This document shows positions 52,561-62,629 of a DNA stretch of 64,000 bases, one piece after another. The stretch is from Comamonas testosteroni ATCC 11996 (GTDB taxonomy: Bacteria; Pseudomonadota; Gammaproteobacteria; Burkholderiales; Burkholderiaceae_C). Location of the stretch: NCBI RefSeq assembly GCF_000241525.1, contig NZ_AHIL01000026.1, positions 279,649 to 343,648 of the forward strand, given 5' to 3'. The position numbers and the translations under genes are program-made. Numbering within the stretch: position 1 is the stretch's first letter; each line of letters begins with the position of its first letter. The notes under the pieces were generated by a model, which saw only the letters and a list, made by a program, of their open reading frames with translations, was not told the origin of the DNA and ran no database searches.

Positions 52561-52965
52561 ATGTTTAGCCACGTGACGGTTGGAGCGCGTGACCTTGAAC
52601 GGTCAGGCCGCTTTTACGACGCGGTGCTTGTGCCGCTTGGTCTGAAGCGCCGGATTGTGGTGCCCGATTGTGGGCCGGCGGCGCTTTGCTGGGTAAGCGC
52701 ACATGCGAGTCTGCCTCGCTTCTATGTCTACAGTCCGTACAACGGAGAGTCAGCGACCGTCGGCAATGGCAGCATGGCGGCCTTTCTGGCGCCGTCAGCA
52801 GCAGCAGTGGACTCCGCCTACGCCGATGGACTGGCACACGGTGGCAGGGATGCAGGGGCTCCTGGGCCACGTCCTCATTATGGGGACGGCTACTACGGCG
52901 CCTATCTGCGCGATCCCGACGGCAACAAAATCCATATCGTGCATCGTGCCGATCTCCAGCCCTGA
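52561..52965 (+). CDS. VOC superfamily protein
   Basis: The 134-residue protein MFSHVTVGARDLERSGRFYD has two VOC units and ends YGAYLRDPDGNKIHIVHR; the C-terminal half carries HYGDGYYG. Histidine and glutamate metal ligands are less complete than in true glyoxalase I. AAGGAGAGCGAG precedes the start. The divergent MocR protein is the likely regulator. Confidence 0.85.
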   Translation: MFSHVTVGARDLERSGRFYDAVLVPLGLKRRIVVPDCGPAALCWVSAHASLPRFYVYSPYNGESATVGNGSMAAFLAPSAAAVDSAYADGLAHGGRDAGAPGPRPHYGDGYYGAYLRDPDGNKIHIVHRADLQP

Positions 52966-53212
52966 TGCAAGAGATGTGTGTATTTCTGGGGGCGCCGACA
53001 TGGCCGACAGCCAAATCGCACTCGTCTATCGGCGTGATTGGGCCTCATGCCGAGAGCAGCTATGTTGCCGCTCAAGGAACCCGCCCCAGTCAAAAAAGCC
53101 GCATCTATCCGAGCAGTGACGATGCCAGCCAGGTCCGGGTCGGCGGCGAGACGCACACGCATGTCCAAAGCGAGCTGCACAGTTTTTGAAGACCTCCAAG
53201 GAACTCTCGAGT

Positions 53213-53782
53213 ATGTCCACAACCCTTCAGCACCCATACAGCCCACCATTCAAAGAGCGCGCGGCGCTGTCCGAATCGGCGGTAGACACATTGAGAATGC
53301 TGGTGCGCTACAAGGCCTGGGCGAATGACCTGACGTTCAAGAACGTGATGGAGCTACCGGAAGGCGAGGCTCTTCGGCAAAGACCGACGCGGTTCGGGAA
53401 CATGGTGCATACGTTGAACCACGTCTATGTGGTGGACGATATCTTCAGGCACCACCTACAAGGCAGGAAGCACGGCTACACCGCACGCAATACGGAGCAT
53501 ACGCCTGCGGTTGACGATCTATGGAAGGCGGTTCAGGAAATGGACTCCTGGTACACCAGGCTTGTCGATACCTGGTCGGACGAAGATCTTGTGAAAGTCG
53601 TCCATTTCGAATTTGTAGGAGGAGGACAAGGCGCCATGACGCGTGGGCAAATCGTGCTGCATATCGTGAATCACAGCACTTATCACCGAGGTTTTGTCGG
53701 CGACATGATGTATCAGATACCTTTTACGCCGCCATCAAACGATCTGCCCGTATTCATCCGAGATCACTATCGCAACACTTAG
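53213..53782 (+). CDS. DinB family protein
   Basis: The 189-residue product is a four-helix bundle with the three-histidine metal site characteristic of DinB/YfiT-like proteins: HTLNHVYVVDDIFRHHL and HIVNHSTYHRGFVGDMMYQI. Relatives include thiol-dependent transferases such as bacillithiol or mycothiol S-transferases; the role here is unknown. AAGGAA lies upstream of the ATG. Confidence 0.88.
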   Translation: MSTTLQHPYSPPFKERAALSESAVDTLRMLVRYKAWANDLTFKNVMELPEGEALRQRPTRFGNMVHTLNHVYVVDDIFRHHLQGRKHGYTARNTEHTPAVDDLWKAVQEMDSWYTRLVDTWSDEDLVKVVHFEFVGGGQGAMTRGQIVLHIVNHSTYHRGFVGDMMYQIPFTPPSNDLPVFIRDHYRNT

Positions 53783-53894
53783 TGAGGCGCTCAATTTCGA
53801 CGGGGGGCTCTGAAATCGTATGGTGGCGACCGTAGAGGGAGGGCATTGGACCGTGCCGGCGCAGGCCAGAGCGATGTGGCGTCTGACACCACGC

Positions 53895-54719
53895 CTACGC
53901 TCTCGCATCCCATTCATGCACCGCCGAGCTCTTTCGTGGTGTTGCAACGTTCCGAACGAAGTCAGCCACCACCGCAGCGGCCTCTTGCGGAATGGCTTGC
54001 AGTAGGCAGTGCGGAGCATCAAACGCCTGAACTCTTATCTGCCGAAGACATTGCTCTGCATCAGACACGGAAGACTGCGGCACCAGGCGGTCACGTATCC
54101 CTTTCAGGTAGAGAACCGGAGCATCAATTGCTTTGGCATGTGCCCGCACATCTACGGATGCCACCGCTCTCAGCCTTGAACGTAGAACCGCCGTTTGAAC
54201 CTTGGCCAAGGTGGACCGCAGCATAACCCGCGGGCCCGGCGTCGCAAACCGGCCCAGAAGCATCAGGTCCAGTATTGGAGCAGGGGGAAGCGGAACGGGC
54301 ATGGTTGCCAGGCCGCTGAGCCAGCGAAGACCCGGCCTTGGATTGCGAACGAACGAGCAGCACAGAACAACGCCCACAACGCGCCCCGGGTATGCCGCTG
54401 CCAGCGAAATGGCAATAGGTCCCGAGAAAGACTCTCCCAGCAAGACCAAGCGGCCATTGGGCGGCAAGGCCGATGTGGCAAGTTCCGTCAGGTCGGCATA
54501 GGTCTGTGGCGAGCCGGAAGTTGGATAGCTCACCACGACGACGGGCGTCGTCTTCCCCAATGCGGCAACGAACGGGGCGAAAAGCTCACCCGTGCCATCC
54601 ATTCCAGGAAGGAGAACAAGGACCACGGGCCCAACCTCGGCAAGAGATGGCGACTGTAAATCAGAGAATCCTGCTGAAAGGCTGTTCATGGCCGGGGCGG
54701 TAGTTGCAACCCAGTCCAT
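53895..54719 (-). CDS. Alpha/beta hydrolase
   Basis: The 274-residue protein has LVLLPGMDGTGELF (oxyanion region), the nucleophile elbow LLGESFSGPIAISLA and a late catalytic histidine candidate in FDAPHCLLQ. Its substrate is unknown; the fold suits an esterase or lipase. No operon partner. Confidence 0.88.
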   Translation of the reverse strand: MDWVATTAPAMNSLSAGFSDLQSPSLAEVGPVVLVLLPGMDGTGELFAPFVAALGKTTPVVVVSYPTSGSPQTYADLTELATSALPPNGRLVLLGESFSGPIAISLAAAYPGRVVGVVLCCSFVRNPRPGLRWLSGLATMPVPLPPAPILDLMLLGRFATPGPRVMLRSTLAKVQTAVLRSRLRAVASVDVRAHAKAIDAPVLYLKGIRDRLVPQSSVSDAEQCLRQIRVQAFDAPHCLLQAIPQEAAAVVADFVRNVATPRKSSAVHEWDARA

Positions 54720-55048
54720 TACAGCACTTCGAACAGTCTAATTTAAAGTTCAAAGGAACTTGTTTCAGGGCGGCTGGACTAGGGCAGTTTCGGCTTGTAG
54801 GGAGGGCGGATATGCCTTGCGGGTCTTGTGCAGCCGCTGGATGTTCAGCGCATGTGTTGCATTGACCGATTGAATCCGCTGTGCCGGAGAGTCATTCGGA
54901 AATACTGTCTCACTGTCTCGTACCGGCTCTACTGACTGAAATACGCACGACTCACCGCACGAATGGTCGCGTCCTGACATTTGACTCCATGCATCAAGCG
55001 AGTGGGGGCCACCAGGCTACCCTCACTCGCTCTATTTGTGCACCGACC
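54720..55048. other. Intergenic region between hydrolase and porin
   Basis: No gene. Near the porin stop a hairpin is found (separate entry); the rest holds the leftward hydrolase promoter. Confidence 0.5.
54998..55030 (-). terminator. Long stem after the porin gene
   Basis: GCGAGTGGGGG and CCCTCACTCGC pair (one mismatch) around an 11-base loop, past the porin stop. No T-run follows on the reverse strand, so strength is uncertain. Confidence 0.55.
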
Positions 55049-56143
55049 TCAGAACATGTGGCGCAGGCCCATGCCAAAGCCAGTCTGGTTGACGCCAGGC
55101 ATTGGCGTTCCACCAGCTTGAGCGCTGCTTGCTCCAAAGGCCGCATTGCCGCTGTTCTTCATATAGCCCAGCGAGGCATAGGCCGCAGTGCGCTTGGACA
55201 GGTTGTAGGTACCGCGCAGTACCAGCAACTGACCCTTGTCCGCGTTGTCCTTGTACTTGAGCTGGTTGTACTGGGCGTCCATGCTCCATTGACCAATGGG
55301 GTAGGTCACGCCGACAAACCACAGGTCGTTGCGCGGCGATGCGATATAGCCGTCATTCTTGCGACGCATATAGCCACCACCAATCTTGGCGCCACCAAGC
55401 TTCACATAACCGTTGAGCATGGTGCGCTTGTCGACTTTGTCGCTGCTGGTCAGCCCCGCGAAAGCGCCGGGACCGCCACGCAGCTCATCATGGGCGAATG
55501 CTGCACCCCATGCCCCTGTGTCGTACTTGAGCATGGCCGACCACTCGCGGCAGGTTTTGGAGTCGGTGCTGCTTTCTCCCGCACAGTTGGTTCCGCTGGG
55601 ACTGGGGCCCGCATTGACGGCATCGCGACCAAAGCTGTAGGTTGCGCCGACCGTCAGGCCCGAGAACGTGCCTTTGTAAGAGATCGCATTGTCGGCACGC
55701 GCATTGGGAAAGTAGTTGTCCAGGCTGGCCATGCTGTGCAGGCTCGGACCGATCACGTCAGCATCCAGCACGGACCAGAACAACATGGTGTACTGACGGC
55801 CCAGACCCAGCGATCCCCAGGGGCCATTGAGGCTGACGAAGGACTGGCGGCCGAAACCTCGACCGCCCTGGTTGAGGGCTCCGCTGTCGGGGCCGATACC
55901 CATCTCCAGCGTGAAGGATGCGCTCAATCCGCCTCCCAGATCCTCGCGGCCGCGAAAGCCCAGGCGTGATGGAACGCTGCCCGTCAGATTGGGCATGCGT
56001 GTGAGGTTGGACTTGGTTGCGCCCACGTTGTTCATGGTTTCGACGGCCGTGTCCACGATCCCGTAGATCTGGACAGATGACTGTGCGTGTGCGAGCCCTC
56101 CCAGGCTCATCAGCGCAAATATGCTTGCTATTTTTCTCAACAA
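55049..56143 (-). CDS. Gram-negative porin (Omp32/Burkholderiales type)
   Basis: The product of 364 residues starts with TTG: ACGGAGAC lies six bases upstream and the signal peptide LRKIASIFALMSLGGLAHA ends at AHA. The mature protein begins QSSVQIYGIVDTAVE and has PSRLGFRGREDLGGGLSASF and the terminal strand TGFGMGLRHMF ending in phenylalanine. These are all typical of trimeric 16-strand porins that admit small anions or organic acids. A longer ATG start 15 codons upstream adds residues that disrupt the signal peptide. Confidence 0.93.
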   Translation of the reverse strand: MLRKIASIFALMSLGGLAHAQSSVQIYGIVDTAVETMNNVGATKSNLTRMPNLTGSVPSRLGFRGREDLGGGLSASFTLEMGIGPDSGALNQGGRGFGRQSFVSLNGPWGSLGLGRQYTMLFWSVLDADVIGPSLHSMASLDNYFPNARADNAISYKGTFSGLTVGATYSFGRDAVNAGPSPSGTNCAGESSTDSKTCREWSAMLKYDTGAWGAAFAHDELRGGPGAFAGLTSSDKVDKRTMLNGYVKLGGAKIGGGYMRRKNDGYIASPRNDLWFVGVTYPIGQWSMDAQYNQLKYKDNADKGQLLVLRGTYNLSKRTAAYASLGYMKNSGNAAFGASSAQAGGTPMPGVNQTGFGMGLRHMF

Positions 56144-57416
56144 CTTTGTCTCCGTTATATGAATCTTTGAATTACAGAAAGTCTTCATGCTTTGATTTCT
56201 TTGCTGTCGTCCTCCTTTTCAGTTGCTGAATCGAATGCAGGTGGGCAGCCGGGCGCGAACTGGCCGTACGCGACCTACCGCTCGGTTGCAAGAATCCTGT
56301 TCTCAGGAAGCAGGACAGTTGCTGGCTGCGGCTTGTCCGACAAAGCGCTCTTGAGCCCAAGAAGGGAACTGCTTTGCAGCTTCAGGAACCACGGCTTCAT
56401 GGTTCAGACCAGCGAACCCTTTGTCGTCAACCTTGGACCCTGCATTGCACAGGGCCCGGCGCTGCCGTTGCAGTAGTGCTCGGATTCGTGGGTATCCGTT
56501 GAGTCATAGACTTTTTTTGTGCGCAGCACCTCCTTGCCGTGCCATGGGCACAGCTCAAGCGTTTGTTTGGAAAAATTCGGGAGAAGAGCTCTGGCTGGAG
56601 CTATTGCAGCGTTCGGACCAGTGCTCGATTGAGTCGGTGCGGCGCGGTCTTTTTGATGTTCAGGGAGTTGCCAAGGTTTGCTTCCTCTCAATACTTATTT
56701 GGATATTATTCATAATCAATTTCGGATGAATTTTGTTTATTTTTCATAAGCAATTCAAGGAGAGAAACGGTACTTTTGCTTGGTGCTTTCCCTTGCGGTA
56801 AAACGCTAGATAGATGGCGAAATGGAGTTGCGGCGGCGAGTTTCTGTTGTGCTGCAGCCCGCAGCATTCGCCCTTGCTTCGTTCGGTGCATGACTCTCAA
56901 CGCAGCATTTTTAGCGGGCTTCAGTCGCCAAGACGTTGCTTCGCAGTGAATCCAGTGCAAGTGGTATTTGAGGTTCACGACTGCCACAGGTCGACATGAG
57001 GATGCCGCTGCGAGCCGCGTTGTCGAGCGTCCAGCCAGGCAGCCGCTCGGGACAAATGGAGCCCAAGGACTGGTGTTGAGGGGTGTGCCGTCGTTCAGGC
57101 GCCAGGCAGTGGCTAGTTCGAATAGGCTTTCACCGAAACTGGCGATCAATCACAGAAGAGTCCGCTTCTGGCCGGACTGCGAAAGTCGCACATCGACCCA
57201 GTGCAGACAATCGAATGTTCGCAAGAACAGAAGTCATGCAACGGTCACGATCGCTCAAAATTGCGATCTTCCTGATTCCAGGCACTTCGGGGACGCGGCC
57301 GCACACAGCTGCATCGCACGTCGGCACTTACGCCGGCACCTACAAAGGCAACGTGTTTACAAAACGGGTCTGCCATTGCAGTATCGGCAGCCTTCCTGCT
57401 CTTTCGCTGTACGGAT
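56144..57416. other. 1.27-kb stretch without a supported gene
   Basis: Contains only short frames without ribosome sites or family resemblance on either strand, including an unidentified 147-codon reverse frame (56706-57149). The segment 56690-56780 is AT-rich. It may be a decayed gene or regulatory DNA for the porin. Confidence 0.5.
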
Positions 57417-57947
57417 ATGCCCACACGCTTTCATGCCATCTGCTCTGACATCACAACGCTTCATGTGGGAGCCATTGTCAATGCCGCAAATTCGTCTCTC
57501 CTTGGCGGAGGTGGCGTCGACGGTGCAATCCATCGCGCGGCAGGTCCAGACCTTGTGCATGAATGCCGGCTGCTCGGAGGCTGCAAGACTGGCGATGCAA
57601 AGGTGAGCAAGGCTTATCGCCTATCTGCCCACTACATCATTCACACCGTCGGACCTGTGTGGAGAGGAGGGGAAAGCGGTGAAGCAGAGCTGCTCGCCAG
57701 CTGTTATCGCCGATGCATAGAGTTGGCGCAGGAGAGGTCGGTTGCCTCGATTGCTTTCCCAAGCATCAGCACCGGCATATATGGGTACCCGATCGAGCTG
57801 GCTGCGCAAGTGGCTGTCAGGACTGTCCAGGAAAGCCTGTCGGAACATTCGTCAATTGAAGAGGTTGTCTTCTGCTGCTTCTCACCTGCTGACTTGCTTC
57901 AGTATGAATTGATTTTGAATCGACTTGCGCCGTCCGGATCCGAGTAG
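57417..57947 (+). CDS. Macrodomain O-acetyl-ADP-ribose deacetylase
   Basis: The 176-residue protein is a single macrodomain with the hallmark [20 protein letters not shown] (N22, N25 and D35 are the catalytic and ADP-ribose-binding residues). It also has [15 protein letters not shown] and [13 protein letters not shown], the phosphate loop. It removes acetyl or mono-ADP-ribose marks from small molecules or proteins in the cytosol. It is a single gene with a weak ribosome site. Confidence 0.95.
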   Translation: MPTRFHAICSDITTLHVGAIVNAANSSLLGGGGVDGAIHRAAGPDLVHECRLLGGCKTGDAKVSKAYRLSAHYIIHTVGPVWRGGESGEAELLASCYRRCIELAQERSVASIAFPSISTGIYGYPIELAAQVAVRTVQESLSEHSSIEEVVFCCFSPADLLQYELILNRLAPSGSE

Positions 57948-58112
57948 CACCTGAGCCTGGTGCCCAGTTTTCATGACCGTTCCTGGCCGGCAGTTTGAGC
58001 TTGAAAAGCCGATCATTGCTGCGTGGCGAACCCGGAAGACATCCAAGGACCCATCTACGCACGACAGGCCGCGACCAGGACAAGCCTGGTCCATTCACAT
58101 TCGTGATTGCAG

Positions 58113-59405
58113 CTAGTCTATTTGCTCATCCAGGCTCAGCAGGGTAGCGGCAAGCACCTGGGTGCCGGCCAGAACCTGGCCCGGTGAAGCCCATTCCACT
58201 GCGCTATGGCTGCGCCCATCAAGACACGGGATGAAGATCATCCCCGAGTGTCCGGTCTGGGCCAGGTACATGGCATCGTGGCCGGCCCCGCTCGGCATGC
58301 GTCGACAGCCCAGGCCCAGGCGCTGGGCGGATTGCTCCACGGCAGCAGCAATCAGCGGCGCGCAGGCAACGGGGTCGACATGGGTGCGAGGCTCCACGCG
58401 CCAATTCACGCCCAATCGCCCGATAGCCGGGCCGCAGCGCCGCGCCAGAATTTCCCAGAACTCCTGCAGCAGGGGGGCATGGTTGCTTCGCACCTCAAGC
58501 GTCAGGTCCACCTGGCCAGGCACGGTGTTGCTGGCGTTGGGGGAGACGTTCATGCGACCTACCGTGGCAACCACGTAGTGAGGTGCGCTGCGGCTCCACT
58601 GCAGCGCCAGGCGCTGGGCCTGGCGGATCACTATTGCTGCAGCCACGAGGGCATCGCTACGTCCATTCATGGGAGTGGTGCCCGCATGATCGGGCCGACC
58701 TTCAAAGAACAGCTGAGCGCGGCGTATGCCAACGATGTCGGTCACGGCGCCTATGTCCAGGCCTTCGCGCTCCAGCACAGGCCCTTGTTCTATGTGTAGC
58801 TCCACAAAGGCCGCAAAGCCGTCCTGCCGGCGATCGGCCTCGGCCAGAGCTTCGGGGCGGGCGCCCAGGCGCTGCAGGGCCTGGCCCAGGGTGTCGCCCT
58901 GGCCGTCGCGGGCGGCCAGCATGTCGGCGCTGAGCTGACCGGCCATGGCACGACTGCCCACACAGGAGATGCCGTAGTCACTGGGCTCTTCGCAGAGGAA
59001 GTCTATGACCTCGAAGGGGTGCTTCAGCGTGATGTCCGCGTCCTGCAGGGCATGGGCCACTTCCAGCCCTGCCAGCACACCCAGAATGCCGTCGAAGCGT
59101 CCCCCGGCATTCACCGTGTCGGTGTGCGAGCCCGTGGCCAAGGGTTTCAGATCATCGCGCAGGCCGGGGCGGCGGCCGATGAGGTTGCCTGCGGCATCCA
59201 GACGCACCTGCAGACCCGCGGCTTCGAAAGCTCCGCGCAGCCAGGCGCGTGCGGCCTGGTATTCCGCGCTGAAGGCGCGGCGGGTCCAGGGCATATCGGC
59301 TCGGGTGAATTGGGCGAGGTCTTCGAGGCGGCGCCACAGGCGGTCGCCGTCGATCGGCGGCAGAGCCGGGGAAAGAAGGGGGGAGCAAGTAGAAGCGTTC
59401 TGCAT
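58113..59405 (-). CDS. M20 family amidohydrolase (N-carbamoyl-L-amino acid hydrolase/allantoate amidohydrolase type)
   Basis: The 430-residue protein has the two-metal site residues in GSHTDTVNAGGRFDGILG (histidine and aspartate), the acidic pair in DFLCEEPSDYG, histidine in ELHIEQGPVLE and the C-terminal metal histidine in CLDGRSHSAVEW. The dimerisation lid contains DHAGTTPMNGR, typical of hydantoin/ureide hydrolases. It should release ammonia, CO2 and an amino acid from a carbamoyl substrate. It is divergent from a LysR gene 42 bp away that probably controls it. Confidence 0.92.
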   Translation of the reverse strand: MQNASTCSPLLSPALPPIDGDRLWRRLEDLAQFTRADMPWTRRAFSAEYQAARAWLRGAFEAAGLQVRLDAAGNLIGRRPGLRDDLKPLATGSHTDTVNAGGRFDGILGVLAGLEVAHALQDADITLKHPFEVIDFLCEEPSDYGISCVGSRAMAGQLSADMLAARDGQGDTLGQALQRLGARPEALAEADRRQDGFAAFVELHIEQGPVLEREGLDIGAVTDIVGIRRAQLFFEGRPDHAGTTPMNGRSDALVAAAIVIRQAQRLALQWSRSAPHYVVATVGRMNVSPNASNTVPGQVDLTLEVRSNHAPLLQEFWEILARRCGPAIGRLGVNWRVEPRTHVDPVACAPLIAAAVEQSAQRLGLGCRRMPSGAGHDAMYLAQTGHSGMIFIPCLDGRSHSAVEWASPGQVLAGTQVLAATLLSLDEQID

Positions 59406-59447
59406 GGAGTAATCTTCGCCCGAGATTTACCAATAAGGAATCTTTTG

Positions 59448-60389
59448 ATGTTTATGCAAGGTATTAGTGAAACTTTGGCTAATGCCCCTGGTTTGATGCT
59501 GTTGAGGAGCTTTTGTCTGGTCGTTCAGGAGGGCAGTTTTTCTCAGGCAGCGGAGCTGTTGCAACTGTCCCAGCCGGCGGTCAGCCTGCAAGTGCGTCAA
59601 CTGGAACGCTATCTCGGCGCACGCCTCATAGAACGTGTGGGGCGGCGTGCTGTGCCGACGGCTGCCGGGAAGGCCTTGCTGGAGCAACTGCCCGCCGTGA
59701 GCGTGGCACTGGAAGGCCTGGCCCATGCGCTGAGTGCGCATGCGCGCGAGGTGAATGGGCAGGTGCGTATAGGTACGGGCCTGACCGTGTGTCTCTATCT
59801 TCTGCCTGCCGTGTTGCGCCAGATACGGGCAAGCCATCCGGGAATCGACATCGTGGTGGTCACGGGCAATACCGAGGAGTGCGTAAGGCGCGTGGAAGAC
59901 AATAGTCTGGATCTTGCCCTGGTCACCTTGCCGGTCAACCGCCGCGCCTTGCTGGCCACTGCCGTGCTGCACGACGAGCTGGTGGCCGTAGCTCGCCCCG
60001 AGATGTTGATGCCGGGCGATGCGGTGGCTGCGTCAGAGCTGAGATCCCTGCCTCTGCTTGCCTTGCAGAAATCAGCCAGCACGCGCGGGGTGGTCGATGC
60101 CTGGCTGCGCCGTGCCGGCGAACTGCCGCACCCTCAGATGGAGCTCGACAGTGTCGAAGCGCTCAAGGAGATGGCGGCCATAGGCCTGGGTTATGCCGTG
60201 ATTCCGCGCATGGCCATGCAGGGGCGAGGCGCGCGCGATGACCTGGTCTCACGCCCGCTCACACCTGGATTGCAGCGAACACTGGCGATGGTGTTGCGAA
60301 AGGACAAGCCACTGAGCCGTTCCCTGTCGATGGTTTGCCAGAGTATCCAGGCGCATTGTGCAGCCTGGATGCAGGAACCAGAGGCCTGA
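59448..60389 (+). CDS. LysR family regulator
   Basis: The 313-residue protein MFMQGISETLANAPGLMLLR has the helix-turn-helix FSQAAELLQLSQPAVSLQVRQLE and effector core GQVRIGTGLTVCLYLLPAVLRQ. AAGGAA lies nine bases before the ATG. The amidohydrolase upstream is read divergently. Confidence 0.93.
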   Translation: MFMQGISETLANAPGLMLLRSFCLVVQEGSFSQAAELLQLSQPAVSLQVRQLERYLGARLIERVGRRAVPTAAGKALLEQLPAVSVALEGLAHALSAHAREVNGQVRIGTGLTVCLYLLPAVLRQIRASHPGIDIVVVTGNTEECVRRVEDNSLDLALVTLPVNRRALLATAVLHDELVAVARPEMLMPGDAVAASELRSLPLLALQKSASTRGVVDAWLRRAGELPHPQMELDSVEALKEMAAIGLGYAVIPRMAMQGRGARDDLVSRPLTPGLQRTLAMVLRKDKPLSRSLSMVCQSIQAHCAAWMQEPEA

Positions 60390-60394
60390 AAACA

Positions 60395-60726
60395 GTTTGA
60401 TCGAATCTATCCTTGCTGCGCAAGATGGTGACCGCAAAACGGTCTGTGTAGCCATGCAGCACAGTGAATACGGTCACGGAGACCAGTCCGGCAATCCACC
60501 ATGAGGATGTTGGCTGGCGACGGGTTAGCTGAATTGGCAGCCATTGTCCTGCAAACGTCTCGATGAATGGCATCATCACTAGCCCGACCATGAACTCAAT
60601 ACCTGCAGGGTATCTGGTCATCGGGTTTGCGTCTGGGGTACTGGCCCTGTGGACCAGATAGCAAGAAGGCCCCAGATAATCTGTCTGCGGAACATTACGG
60701 CTGCTCCGCCAGTAATCAACAGCCAT
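60395..60726 (-). pseudogene. Possible membrane protease (CPBP-like) fragment
   Basis: The reverse frame has MTRYPAGIEFMVGLVMMPFI then ETFAGQWLPIQLTRR and WIAGLVSVTVFTVLHGYTDR. An E-T-x-x-x-Q and late histidine in hydrophobic segments faintly recall CPBP intramembrane proteases, but the frame then runs into unrelated sequence and overlaps the LysR end. Confidence 0.25.
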
Positions 60727-60928
60727 CTTGGAGTAGCCAGTAGTCGCGCCGGTGCGTCGAGGCTATTCAACCGAGTAAGTCAAGCAGCAATGAATTTGTT
60801 GTCGCACATGTTCTGCAAACGCCGAGAGACTGCTGTCGGTCGATCCACAACGCTCGTGACCAGGGCCTTGCCGGCATAGGATTCCGGCTCCAAGTCTGTC
60901 GCTGCCCTGAACCCTCAAGAACACCCAA

Positions 60929-61351
60929 ATGAATACTCTCTCCTTTCGCGCAGCCTGCATCGCCACAAAAGACCCGGAGGGCTTCTGCCACCTTGTCGGC
61001 TTTGCCGACAAGAAGCATGGCACCGAGCATTACCTGATGCTCCAACGCTCCTTCGAAGAGGATGAAGACGAGCAGGATGAAGAGCTGGGCATGGATACCT
61101 ACCATGTCGAGTGCTGTGGGCAGCAGAGACCTCGCTATGGCGGCATTGAGCGGTTTGTGCTGAAGCGTACCAGTGCGGAGGTCACGTTCAAGCGCGAGGC
61201 GGCTGAGGACATCGATGAACTGAAGCAAATGTCCATCGCCTTTGATCTTGCGGCCGGCGAGTACGAGGAACTGAAAGCCGCCTTGACGAATATCTTTGCC
61301 GGGGAGAGCTGCTTCGAGATTACCGATGGCCAGGCTATAGGGGCCGCATAG
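60929..61351 (+). CDS. Imm10-like immunity protein
   Basis: The 140-residue acidic protein has LVGFADKKHGTEHYLMLQRS and then EDEDEQDEELGMDTYHVECC, RYGGIERFVLKRTSAEV and late FDLAAGEYEELKAALTNIF. This order matches the Imm10 immunity family of polymorphic toxin systems as I recall it. No toxin gene is within reach, so it appears to be an orphan that protects against neighbours' toxins. A GC-rich hairpin at 61366 follows. Confidence 0.7.
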   Translation: MNTLSFRAACIATKDPEGFCHLVGFADKKHGTEHYLMLQRSFEEDEDEQDEELGMDTYHVECCGQQRPRYGGIERFVLKRTSAEVTFKREAAEDIDELKQMSIAFDLAAGEYEELKAALTNIFAGESCFEITDGQAIGAA

Positions 61352-61365
61352 GCGTGGCGAACAGG

Positions 61366-61385
61366 TCCGGACCCTTCGGTCCGGA
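61366..61385 (+). terminator. Hairpin after the Imm10-like gene
   Basis: TCCGGACC-cttc-GGTCCGGA is a perfect stem; a T-run is lacking, so termination is only probable. Confidence 0.5.
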
Positions 61386-61718
61386 TGCGGCATCAAGCGC
61401 AGGGTAGATGCGCCGCTGCCTTGATGGTCATGGTGCCCATCCCGGTCCGGCTGGCTGTCGGTCGCCATAAGCGTAGGGCCGAGCAGGGCGGTGGTGGGCG
61501 GGTAGCTGAGACGGGGGAGGCGGATCTGGACTCAACGCGGTCAAGAAGAAAATCTGCTGGCAGTCCGCTTCCGTCCGCCCAAGGTTGCGGCTGCCACTGT
61601 TCGATCCACAGCGGGCATATGCATCGGTGCTGTCGCCAATTCGTCATTGCTGGAGCGACTGGCCCTCCGGCTTCAACCTGGTGACAGAATGCCTCACTCA
61701 TCCAGCGTCAGTTTTCAC
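61386..61718. other. Intergenic region between Imm10-like and DUF2750 genes
   Basis: Nothing convincing is seen besides the hairpin at its left edge. Likely the DUF2750 promoter lies at its right end. Confidence 0.4.
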
Positions 61719-62120
61719 ATGGAAAAGTCATATCCACTCACTCGACAACAGTTCCAAGCGGTGTCGGCACTTCCCAGTCTCCAGCGTTATCGGCATTTCA
61801 TCGGCCGAGTATCGGACTGGCAATTGGTGTGGGGACTGAGAAATGAGGGTGGATGGGTGACAGCCTCGGACAGCAACGGAAATTCTGTGGCCCCCTTTTG
61901 GCCACATCCCGATTACGCGATTGCTTGTGCAGTTGGCGAATGGGCCGGCAATTCCCCTGCAAGCATCGATGTTCACCATTTCCTGAGTCGTTGGCTTCCC
62001 GGTATGGAAAAGGACGGCATGCTTGCGGCCGTATTCCCAACGCCAACAATGCAAGGGATAGTCGTTTCGCCGCGTCAGTTGCAAAGGGATATTGAAGAAG
62101 AACTGTCTTGCCTGGAGTGA
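61719..62120 (+). CDS. DUF2750 family protein
   Basis: The 133-residue product follows the DUF2750 pattern: RYRHFIGRVSDWQLVWGLRN, GGWVTASDSNGNSVAPFWPH, then YAIACAVGEWAG, FLSRWLPGMEKDGMLAAVFP and a final RQLQRDIEEELS. The function is unknown; such proteins are often found singly and sometimes next to immunity genes. The ATG at 61719 matches the family start. Confidence 0.85.
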   Translation: MEKSYPLTRQQFQAVSALPSLQRYRHFIGRVSDWQLVWGLRNEGGWVTASDSNGNSVAPFWPHPDYAIACAVGEWAGNSPASIDVHHFLSRWLPGMEKDGMLAAVFPTPTMQGIVVSPRQLQRDIEEELSCLE

Positions 62121-62230
62121 ATGTAAGCAGTTTGAGATTCCGTTGCCGGCCGGTAGGCGGTGGTCTCGGAACTATCTTCGAATCTGCTCAAATCAGAGTG
62201 CTTCAGCAACAAGGAGTTTGAATGGAGCTG

Positions 62231-62629
62231 CTATGCAGCATCCAGCATTGGCAATAGTTGCTGCAGGCAACTCATTGCGGCGTCTCCGTCGACAACCCAC
62301 ATTTGGGCCAACGGCTCGGCATCTTCTACCGAGAGGTATGCCATGCTCCAACCGGAGAAAAGGCGACTCGTTATGCCTCTTGCCTCGTGCTGCGGGGTGA
62401 AATTGGTATGGCGCTTGTCCAGGGATATCTTTTTGGCCAATGCAATCACCTGCTGCTGAGGACCCTCCATGTATTGAACGAAGCGCTGACCGTCAAAAAT
62501 CAGGATCCCTGTGATCCCATGGGCCTCATTGAATCGGCGTGAGACTCTGGTGATATCTGCGACACAGCTCGTACTGGCGTCACTGGCGATTTCACTGTGA
62601 TAAAGAAAACATCCGAGCAGGTGTTTCAA
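62231..62629 (-). CDS. BLUF-domain blue-light receptor, short form
   Basis: The 132-residue protein has all key BLUF residues: the flavin-contact tyrosine Y10, N34, Q52, W94 and M96. These lie in RRFNEAHGITGILIFDGQRF, VQYMEG and LFSGWSMAY. The BLUF fold binds FAD and rearranges hydrogen bonds around Q52 in blue light. It has only a short C-terminal tail and no output domain, so it must signal to a partner; the neighbouring MHYT and chemoreceptor genes are candidates. The start is TTG with AAGAGGC upstream. Confidence 0.9.
   Translation of the reverse strand: MKHLLGCFLYHSEIASDASTSCVADITRVSRRFNEAHGITGILIFDGQRFVQYMEGPQQQVIALAKKISLDKRHTNFTPQHEARGITSRLFSGWSMAYLSVEDAEPLAQMWVVDGDAAMSCLQQLLPMLDAA

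Noticed and set aside
56706..57149. 147-codon reverse frame in a gene-poor stretch
   Set aside because: No ribosome site and no family; kept only as part of the described gap.
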